Notes under the pieces: generated by a model | Told to the model about the DNA's origin: nothing | Database searches by the model: none | The model's input: the letters and a program-made list of their open reading frames with translations, nothing else | From: Methanomicrobiales archaeon HGW-Methanomicrobiales-2 | GTDB lineage: Archaea > Halobacteriota > Methanomicrobia > Methanomicrobiales > Methanoculleaceae | Assembly (NCBI GenBank): GCA_002839645.1 | Contig: PGYL01000018.1 | Location: 1 to 41,021, forward strand | DNA length: 41,021 nt | Direction: 5' to 3' | Made by a program: the position numbers and the translations under genes | Shown here: positions 35,901 through 41,021 of the stretch, piece by piece | How positions within the stretch are numbered: position 1 is the first letter of the stretch | Layout: each line of letters begins with the position of its first letter

Positions 35901-36904
35901 TTACCCCGGAGATCGATGATCTGGGACATCTCGGGTCCCGTCGAGATCAGGGTGACGGGCTTGCCGATGTCCTTCTCGGCCTGAATGATGAAGTCCTTCG
36001 CCTTCGCGGTCAGCTGGCTGTACTCCGTCGCGCCGAAACAGGCCGGGTCGATCCGGTCGATGCCGGTGATCGCCGCCTGGGTGCACCCGTTGATCATCGC
36101 CGAGTAGCGGGCCATCTTCCCATCCCAGGTGCCGATGCGGCGCTGGCGATGGGTGACGGTACCGAACTCCTCGATACCGAGCTCGTGTGACCGCTCCATC
36201 GGCATCTCGGTGGAGAAGGGGCCCTCGCCGACACGGGTCGGATAGGCCTTGAAGACGACGATGACGTCATCGATCCGGGTCGGGCCAACGCCGTTGTCGG
36301 CGGCGATCTGCGAGGCGGAGGTATCCTTGCTGGTCACGAACGGGTAGGTTCCGAAGTAGAGCGAGATCCCGAAACCCTGGGTCCCCTCGAGAAGGACTAC
36401 CTCACCCTTATCCAGGGCGCAGTTGACCTTCTCGGCCACATCGATGATAAAGTCTGCCAGCTCCGGGACGTCTTTCGCCTGCCGGGATGTCCGCAGAACG
36501 CGATCCGAATTGGCCGGGCCGCACCCGGTCCCGGTGCTCCCGATCTTATCCCTGAGATGCTCGCTCGCTTTGTCCCGCGCGATGTGCTCCTCTTCGATGA
36601 TGCCGCACCGCCCATCGACAAAGGTCCTGTCCCGGACGCCGAGCAAGTCAACCTCTCGCAGGAAGACCCGGGGATCAACGAGTACGCCGCTCCCGACCAT
36701 AAGGGCCGCTTCCGGGTAGACGAATCCCGAGGGGACCATCCTGACACCGTATTCCTTCTCCCCGATACAGACGGTATGCCCTGCGTTCGGACCAACGCCG
36801 CCCCGAGAGATGATGGATGGTCTATCCTGGTGAGCGATATGGGCTACGATTTTTCCTTTCCCTTCGTCACCAAAGAACCCGCCGACGATAATGGTACAAC
36901 TCAT
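35897..36904 (-). CDS. purA: Adenylosuccinate synthetase
   Basis: 335 residues, the short archaeal form. PurA joins IMP and aspartate using GTP on the way to AMP. The N-terminal GTP loop is GGFFGDEGKGK, followed by GGVGPNAGHTV. EGTQGFGISLYFGTYPFVTS and DNGVGPTRIDDVIVVFKAYP are the IMP-binding region; KPVTLISTGPEMSQII closes the protein. It is the first gene of the purA-Trm112-DUF7524-cbiB-pdxS-pdxT operon. A TATA-like AACGTTTATCACC lies about 35-50 bases upstream. The gap behind it contains two origin recognition box-like sequences. Confidence 0.97.
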   Translation of the reverse strand: MSCTIIVGGFFGDEGKGKIVAHIAHQDRPSIISRGGVGPNAGHTVCIGEKEYGVRMVPSGFVYPEAALMVGSGVLVDPRVFLREVDLLGVRDRTFVDGRCGIIEEEHIARDKASEHLRDKIGSTGTGCGPANSDRVLRTSRQAKDVPELADFIIDVAEKVNCALDKGEVVLLEGTQGFGISLYFGTYPFVTSKDTSASQIAADNGVGPTRIDDVIVVFKAYPTRVGEGPFSTEMPMERSHELGIEEFGTVTHRQRRIGTWDGKMARYSAMINGCTQAAITGIDRIDPACFGATEYSQLTAKAKDFIIQAEKDIGKPVTLISTGPEMSQIIDLRGK

Positions 36905-37253
36905 TGTTCTATCAAGTAGGATGGAGCGATACTGGGTGATAAACGTTACAATGTGATACCGGGTGAGTGGTCAGACCCTTTAAAGGCAGCCGGGGTCCGG
37001 CAGTCCCTGTACCGCTCGTTTCGCGCTGCTACGCGCCCGGGGAGTGAGCACCGGGCCGGTGTCTCGGACGCGGGCAACTGGAGGCATCCCCCGTGGTCGG
37101 ACGGATCTTGCGGGAGGTGGGGAGTGTTGGGCAGGTGTCTCTGGCATTGCGTCACAATATTCGCGTATATCCGCATTCCCGGCTGGTAACGGCCATCCTA
37201 TATCAACCTTCGCTGCCGCAGAGGGGCTCCGGCACGGTTGCCATTGGGATCTG

Positions 37254-37276
37254 AACCCCTTCATTTCCAGTGGAAA
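37254..37276 (-). other. Origin recognition box-like element (ORB3)
   Basis: Read on the minus strand: TTTCCACTGGAAATGAAGGG followed by GTT. It contains the dyad TTTCCA-C-TGGAAA and the G-run of archaeal ORB sequences bound by Orc1/Cdc6. It shares 20 of 22 positions with the element upstream of cdc6 at 40628. Confidence 0.65.
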
Positions 37277-37470
37277 TTTAATTTCCTGGACATCCGGGAC
37301 TGTCACATCGAGTTTTTCCCCTGGAACGGCATGATGATCTGTAATCAGATCGTTTGTCGGAGCGCGGATGCGAACCCGGAGATCTGCCCGGGGTTTGGAT
37401 GACAGGATGCATTTTCTGAGTATGGGTGTGACGGGATCCCGGGCAGCCGGAATCCCTGAATAAATCCACA

Positions 37471-37493
37471 TCTCCAGTGGAAGTAAGGGGGTT
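37471..37493 (+). other. Origin recognition box-like element (ORB4)
   Basis: Plus-strand TCTCCAGTGGAAGTAAGGGG followed by GTT. The dyad TCCAGTGGA and the G-run match the ORB pattern, in the orientation opposite to the element 195 bases to the left. Somewhat weaker than the other copies (G for A after GGAA). Confidence 0.55.
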
Positions 37494-37552
37494 GTCTGCC
37501 CGCCATTCTCCTGTCGGACACCCAACCGTCTGGCACTTAAGTAAAAATGCCC

Positions 37553-37570
37553 AATAAAAATGTTTTTATT
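37553..37570. terminator. AT-rich hairpin downstream of the aminotransferase gene
   Basis: AATAAAAA and TTTTTATT form an eight-base perfect stem with a TG loop, 30 bases after the aminotransferase stop in its direction of transcription. The T-rich arm resembles archaeal T-run terminators. It could alternatively be an easily melted element of the nearby ORB region. Confidence 0.4.
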
Positions 37571-37599
37571 TTGTCTGGAGGGCACTTAGGGTGATGTTC

Positions 37600-38769
37600 T
37601 TATTTCACCGAGTCCAGAAATGCTCCCATTCTGGAGAGGGCCTCTTTGAGGTTGTCGCGCGAGACTGCATAGGCGCACCGCACATGCCCGGCACCGGAGG
37701 ACCCGAGGACACTCCCGGGGACGACCGCCACATGCTGCTCACGGAGGAGCGACTCGGCAAACTCGGTATCGGTCATACCGGTGCTCTCCACCGAGGGGAA
37801 GGCGTAGAACGCGCCCTTCGGAACGTGGCAGGCGAGACCGAGTTTGTTCAACCCGTCAACAAAGAGATTCCGCCGGAGCCGGTACTCCCGGACCATGGCG
37901 TCCTTCTCAGCTTCCCCAATCCGGAGCGCCTCGTAGGCCGCGATCTGCCCCATGACCGGGGCGCAGAGCGCGACATACTGGTGGATCTTCAAGGCTGCCG
38001 CAGTGATCTCCGGGGGGGCACAGAGGTAGCCAATCCGCCACCCGGTCATGGCGAAGGCCTTCGAGAACCCGTTCAAGGTGATCGTCCGGTCACGGAGTTC
38101 GGGAATCATCGCCGGCGAAAAGTGGTCGCCATCGTAGGTGAGCTCGGCGTAGACCTCGTCACTGATGAGGAGGAGGTCTTTATCGACCAGCAGATCGGCG
38201 ATTTCGTGCCAATCCGCCTTCTGCATCACCCCGCCGGTGGGGTTGTTCGGGAAATTTGCTATCAGAGCCTTCGTCCGCGGGGTGATGCATTCTGCGAGGG
38301 CATCGGCCGTCAGCCGGAACTCGTCCTCCGCCCGGCAGGGGACGGTGACCGGGGTACCGCCGGCGAGGGAGACGCAGGGGGTGTAGGAGACATAACAGGG
38401 CTCCGCGACCAGCACCTCGTCGCCCGGGTCCGTCACGGCCCGGATGGCGATGTCCGCAGCTTCCGAGACGCCGCAGGTCACAATGATCTCACTGTCGGGA
38501 TCGTAGCGTGTACCAAACCGGGTATCGAGGTAGCGGCTGATGGCGCCACGAAGCTGGGGTGTCCCCTTGTTCGAGGTGTAGGCGGTCGATCCCTGCTCGA
38601 TGGAGTAGATGGATGCCTCGCAGACACACCAGGGGGTCACGAAGTCCGGTTCGCCGACACCCAGGGATATGACGTCCTCCATAGTCTGGGCGATATCGAA
38701 AAATCGCCTGATTCCCGAAGGAGGTATGGCGCGGGCCCGTTCCGAGACGAAGTTCCTCACACGCCTCAC
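37600..38769 (-). CDS. Class I/II aminotransferase linked to an Lrp regulator
   Basis: 389 residues with a GTG start. Motifs: SLGVGEPDFVTPW, IANFPNNPTGGVMQ, SDEVYAELTYDGDHF, the PLP Lys in LNGFSKAFAMTGWRIGYLC, and HVRCAYAVSRDNL at the end with the substrate Arg. It is about the same type as the gene at 5014-6144 but clearly a different paralogue. It follows the Lrp/AsnC gene by one base, so it is likely both co-transcribed with and controlled by that regulator; aromatic or branched-chain amino acids are the usual substrates (inference). A second GTG three codons on, at 38760, has better spacing to GAGGTGA. Confidence 0.92.
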   Translation of the reverse strand: MRRVRNFVSERARAIPPSGIRRFFDIAQTMEDVISLGVGEPDFVTPWCVCEASIYSIEQGSTAYTSNKGTPQLRGAISRYLDTRFGTRYDPDSEIIVTCGVSEAADIAIRAVTDPGDEVLVAEPCYVSYTPCVSLAGGTPVTVPCRAEDEFRLTADALAECITPRTKALIANFPNNPTGGVMQKADWHEIADLLVDKDLLLISDEVYAELTYDGDHFSPAMIPELRDRTITLNGFSKAFAMTGWRIGYLCAPPEITAAALKIHQYVALCAPVMGQIAAYEALRIGEAEKDAMVREYRLRRNLFVDGLNKLGLACHVPKGAFYAFPSVESTGMTDTEFAESLLREQHVAVVPGSVLGSSGAGHVRCAYAVSRDNLKEALSRMGAFLDSVK

Positions 38770-38770
38770 C

Positions 38771-39262
38771 TCAGAACGAGTAGGGGAGACGCTCGACCTC
38801 TTCGCGCTCGGCGAAGGTGGTGCCGTTCTCCTTGTAGGTCTTCATGATGATATGCGTCGCCGTTTCCCGGATCCGGTCCATCGGAGCGATCTGCTCGGAT
38901 ACGAACCGGGCGATCTCATGCATGCTCGGTCCGGTCACCAGCAGCTGGAGGTCGTAGGCCCCGGTCATCAGCCGGAGCGACCGGACCTGCGGGAACCTGG
39001 TGATCCGCTCTGCGATCCGGTCGTAGCCGAAGTCCCGCTCGGGCGAGACCTTCAGCTCGATCACCGCGGTGACGTTGCCGTCGCCGGCCCGTTCCCAGTC
39101 GACGACCGCCCCGTAGCGGCGGACGGCGCCGGTTGCTTCCAGACGGCGAATCCGGTCTTTTGCATCCTGCTCACTCACCTCGGCCAGCACCGCGAGCTCT
39201 TTTTCCGGGGTGCGGCAGTTCTCCTCCAGGAGCTGGAGGAGGATACGGTCCTTTTCATCCAT
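38771..39262 (-). CDS. Lrp/AsnC family transcriptional regulator
   Basis: 163 residues. The N-terminal helix-turn-helix covers about residues 1-60 (MDEKDRILLQLLEENCRTPE, VSEQDAKDRIRRLEATGAVR), followed by the RAM ligand-binding domain (TAVIELKVSPERDFGYDRIA, SLRLMTGAYDLQLLVTG). These regulators respond to amino acids. The ribosome binding site AGGTGA overlaps the cdc6 stop codon, which couples it to cdc6. The aminotransferase downstream is the probable target. Confidence 0.93.
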   Translation of the reverse strand: MDEKDRILLQLLEENCRTPEKELAVLAEVSEQDAKDRIRRLEATGAVRRYGAVVDWERAGDGNVTAVIELKVSPERDFGYDRIAERITRFPQVRSLRLMTGAYDLQLLVTGPSMHEIARFVSEQIAPMDRIRETATHIIMKTYKENGTTFAEREEVERLPYSF

Positions 39263-39266
39263 AATT

Positions 39267-40550
39267 TCACCTGAACATTGCTCTTAAACGATTGATGTCG
39301 AGTTTCTTGAGCCGCTGGTCATCGAGTCTCGGGTCGCGCGTAACGACCTCCTCGATCTTGCTCGTCGCTGCATCGAACCACATCTCCTTCGTCCGGCCGT
39401 AGCGGCCTCGCGAGATGACCCGGGTGTTGATGACACCGAGCATGTTGAGCTCGGAGATGAGGTCCGTGATCCGGCGGTGCGTCAGGACGTCGAGGTCGAT
39501 GATCCGGGCGATCTCACGGTATACCACCGTGACCTCGCCGCTCGTGAAGATCCGCTTGCCCATCTGCTCGAGGATCAGCATCGAGTAGAGGACCGCCTTG
39601 CTCTGGGTCGGGAGGGTGGAGATGCACTCCACCATGCTGTCGGTCTCAATCTTCTCCTGCGCCATCCGGACGTGCTTCTCATCCACGCTCGTGGCGTTTT
39701 CGCGGTCTGCGAGTTCCCCCGAGACCCGGAGGAGATCGAGCGCCCGCCGGGCGTCGCCGTGCTCCTGCGCCGCGAGGGCCGCGCAGAGCGGGATGACCGT
39801 CTCGCCGAGTGCTCCCTCCACGAACGCCAGCTCGGCTCTCTGCTGGAGGATGTCGCAGAGTTGCGGGGCGTTGTAGGGGGGAAAGACGATCTCCTCTTCA
39901 GAGAGTGAGGAGAGGACACGGGGGTCCAGGAAATCGGTGAATCTGAGGTCGTTTGAGATCCCGATGATGCTGACTTTGGCGGACTTCAGATCGGAGTTGA
40001 TCCGGGTGAGGTTGTAGAGGGTGTCGTCACCGCTCTTTTTCACGAGTTTGTCGATCTCGTCGAGGATGATGACCGTGACCCCACCGCTGCTCTCGAGTTG
40101 GTTCTTTAGCTCCATGTAGACCTGGTCGGTCGGCCACCCGGTCATCGGGATGTGGTTTCTCGTGCTGTCGCTTGGATGCTGTTCGGCATCGTCGAGGCCG
40201 TTTGCGATCTGGGCGAGGACCCGGTACTGGGTATCGATCACTTCGCAGTTGAGGTGAACGATCCTGCACTTCGTCCCGGCGAGTGCGCTGGCATTCTCGA
40301 GTTCCGTCCCGACATACCGTGCCGACGCCGTCTTCCCTGTCCCGGTCTTGCCATAGATGAGAATGTTTGAGGGGGTCTCGTTCGTGAGGGCAGGCGCAAG
40401 GATGGAGGCGAGTTCATCGATCTGCGGTTTCCGGTGAGGCAGGATCTGAGGACGATAACTGTGTCGGAGCACTTCCCTGTTCTTAAATATACGTCTATTG
40501 GTCAGGTATTTTTTGAATAATCCCATTGGGTTTGTCTTATCGTCCGACAT
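39267..40550 (-). CDS. cdc6: Orc1/Cdc6 replication initiator
   Basis: 427 residues from MSDDKTNPMGLFKKYLTNRR. AAA+ ATPase: Walker A YGKTGTGKT at about residue 75, Walker B VTVIILDEIDKLV, sensor 1 SIIGISNDLRF. The C-terminal winged helix (about residues 325-427; SGEVTVVYREIARIIDLDVL, THRRITDLISELNMLGVI) binds origin DNA. It recognises ORB elements and loads MCM helicase. The Met 15 codons upstream is rejected; GGTGAC stands before the chosen ATG. Two ORB-like sites lie within 200 bases upstream, as is common for archaeal origins placed next to their initiator gene. Confidence 0.97.
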   Translation of the reverse strand: MSDDKTNPMGLFKKYLTNRRIFKNREVLRHSYRPQILPHRKPQIDELASILAPALTNETPSNILIYGKTGTGKTASARYVGTELENASALAGTKCRIVHLNCEVIDTQYRVLAQIANGLDDAEQHPSDSTRNHIPMTGWPTDQVYMELKNQLESSGGVTVIILDEIDKLVKKSGDDTLYNLTRINSDLKSAKVSIIGISNDLRFTDFLDPRVLSSLSEEEIVFPPYNAPQLCDILQQRAELAFVEGALGETVIPLCAALAAQEHGDARRALDLLRVSGELADRENATSVDEKHVRMAQEKIETDSMVECISTLPTQSKAVLYSMLILEQMGKRIFTSGEVTVVYREIARIIDLDVLTHRRITDLISELNMLGVINTRVISRGRYGRTKEMWFDAATSKIEEVVTRDPRLDDQRLKKLDINRLRAMFR

Positions 40551-40627
40551 AGTGTCACCGGAGAGGGTTGCCAGGACAGGAAATTTTCGTGTCAAGGGCT
40601 CTTAATATGATCGCTTTCAGGGCAGAT

Positions 40628-40650
40628 AACCCCTTCGTTTCCAGTGGAAC
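40628..40650 (-). other. Origin recognition box (ORB1)
   Basis: Minus strand: GTTCCACTGGAAACGAAGGG followed by GTT. It matches the published archaeal ORB pattern TTCCAGTGGAAACRAAGGGG almost completely, differing only at the central base of the dyad. It lies 78 bases upstream of the cdc6 start codon. Confidence 0.8.
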
Positions 40651-40690
40651 AGCAGACTACCGGCTGACGGCGGAATGGATGATGTTGGAG

Positions 40691-40717
40691 AGGGGGACCG
40701 GGGAGGGGGAGGGGGGA
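40691..40717 (+). other. G-rich tract with G-quadruplex potential
   Basis: Four runs of four to six G (GGGGG, GGGG, GGGGG, GGGGGG) separated by one to three bases, ending AGCA before a C-run that belongs to ORB2. The G6 and C5 runs can also pair as a hairpin. Haloarchaeal ORBs carry adjacent G-strings (family knowledge), so this may be part of the origin. Confidence 0.6.
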
Positions 40718-40725
40718 GCACCCCC

Positions 40726-40746
40726 ACCCCTTTGTTTCGTGTGGAG
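40726..40746 (-). other. Origin recognition box-like element (ORB2)
   Basis: Minus strand: CTCCACACGAAACAAAGGGG then T. The GAAACAAAGGGGT half is a perfect match to the mini-ORB core; the left half of the dyad is degenerate. It has the same orientation as ORB1, about 96 bases away. Confidence 0.65.
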
Positions 40747-40751
40747 GGTGA

Positions 40752-40777
40752 TGATGATACAACCCTGTGTATCATCA
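40752..40777. repeat. Perfect 10-base inverted repeat in the origin region
   Basis: TGATGATACA and TGTATCATCA pair fully around the six-base loop ACCCTG. It sits directly beside ORB2 and before the AT-rich stretch. It is not followed by a T-run and no gene ends here, so a terminator is unlikely. Confidence 0.7.
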
Positions 40778-40895
40778 AATCAAAGGTGATGATAATAGTC
40801 ATGTGTACCTCTGCAATTCAAGATATAAAGTTTTATGGTATGTGTACAGGGTTTGAATAGAAAAAAACCGGATGAGAGAAAACGGGTGCAGGACA

Positions 40896-41021
40896 GGGAG
40901 AAAGGAGAACTGGATGAGATATGAAGAGTACGAAGTGGGGAGGAAGGAGAACTGGATAGGATAAGAAGAGTACGAAGTGGGGAGGAAGGAGAACTGGATA
41001 GGATAAGAAGAGTACGAAGTG
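40896..41021 (+). repeat. 42-bp tandem repeat, three units, running off the window
   Basis: Units at 40896-40937, 40938-40979 and 40980-41021. The second and third are identical; the first differs at five positions. Each unit begins GGGAGGAAGGAGAACTGGAT and ends GAAGAGTACGAAGTG. The strand is strongly purine-rich. There are no spacers. The third unit ends exactly at the window edge, so the array probably continues. Confidence 0.9.

Larger units (their letters stand above)
36905..37599. other. 695-base intergenic region with two inverted ORB-like elements
   Basis: No convincing gene. It contains ORB-like elements at 37254-37276 and 37471-37493 in opposite orientation, and an AT-rich hairpin AATAAAAA-TG-TTTTTATT at 37553-37570 close to the aminotransferase stop, which may act as a terminator. 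GTCTGG...GCACTTA occurs twice near the hairpin (37528 and 37573 areas). A 201-codon minus-strand reading frame crosses the region but looks non-coding. Confidence 0.6.
40551..41021. other. Probable replication origin region upstream of cdc6
   Basis: No gene is seen in these 471 bases. In order: an ORB-like element (40628-40650), a G-rich tract (40691-40717), a second ORB-like element (40726-40746), a perfect 10-base stem-loop (40752-40777), an AT-rich stretch (about 40778-40870) able to serve as unwinding element, and three 42-bp direct repeats to the window edge. The combination next to orc1/cdc6 matches the plan of archaeal origins (established knowledge); activity is inferred. Confidence 0.72.

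Noticed and set aside
37305-37325. Possible fifth ORB around TTTTTCCCCTGGAAC
   Set aside because: The dyad is shortened and there is no G-run at the right distance.
36980-37585. 201-codon minus-strand frame in the gap before purA
   Set aside because: It runs across both ORB-like elements (which give the LEMW and FPLEMKG strings), has no ribosome binding site, and its second half is Pro/Arg/Ser-rich without structure. A fast-evolving hypothetical protein cannot be fully excluded.
40896-41021. CRISPR array
   Set aside because: The 42-bp units are directly adjacent with no spacers, and no cas genes are nearby.

Overview
The window comes from a GC-rich methanogenic archaeon, most likely a member of the Methanomicrobiales close to Methanoculleus (inference; no database search was possible). 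The archaeal markers are the small subunit of DNA polymerase D, an Orc1/Cdc6 initiator, archaeal-type riboflavin synthase, short archaeal PurA and ThiC, TATA-box promoters and an ER-type signal peptidase. The methanogen marker is coenzyme F420 synthesis, here two CofH paralogues. No tRNA, rRNA, CRISPR array, insertion sequence or prophage gene was seen.

Layout. 1-2301 (minus): Yip1-like membrane protein, S-layer-like surface protein and the first part of an ABC export ATPase. 2455-5017: radC and a divergent protein of 16 TPR repeats. 5014-8195 (minus): an overlapping operon of a class V aminotransferase, ribC, ribH and a class I/II aminotransferase. 8331-12103: purE, an ArsC-like protein that has lost its nucleophile, thiC (minus), an MBL hydrolase, a DUF123 protein and an iron-sulfur flavoprotein. 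12234-15870: a small membrane protein, two cofH paralogues flanking a DUF1805 gene, and signal peptidase I. 15978-20548 (plus): polB (DP1), the membrane pyrophosphatase and a CorA transporter. 20549-24288: a regulatory region with three related palindromes, then acs and an OFA-type transporter. 24299-26955: a variant RNase III domain protein, cyclophilin, a Cys-rich DUF5714-like protein and a P-loop NTPase.

26961-32830 is an arsenic or metalloid island. It holds a DGC-motif protein, a Cys-rich DUF2703 protein, a dead 3' fragment of an older acr3 gene, and a tight operon arsR - small ORF - P1B-type ATPase - small ORF - acr3 - arsC. The ATPase is the most unusual protein in the window. It has CxC instead of CxxC in both terminal metal-binding domains, CSC instead of CPC in the membrane, and a tail with many Cys pairs. 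It may be a metalloid or soft-metal pump outside the standard Cu and Zn/Cd groups.

32810-36904 (minus) is a cofactor and nucleotide operon: purA, a Trm112-like zinc ribbon, a DUF7524-like membrane protein, cbiB, pdxS and pdxT. 36905-41021 carries orc1/cdc6, an Lrp/AsnC regulator and an aminotransferase, together with four sequences that fit the archaeal origin recognition box (ORB). Two lie just upstream of cdc6, beside a G-rich tract, a perfect stem-loop, an AT-rich stretch and a 42-bp tandem repeat that runs off the window. The other two, in opposite orientation, lie in the 695-bp gap before purA. This end of the window is probably a chromosomal replication origin.

Links between genes: RibH and CofH both use 5-amino-6-ribitylaminouracil, so flavin and F420 synthesis draw on the same precursor here. 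Acs and its downstream transporter look like an acetate-assimilation unit. Pyrophosphate made by Acs, PolD and other ligases can be recovered by the membrane pyrophosphatase.
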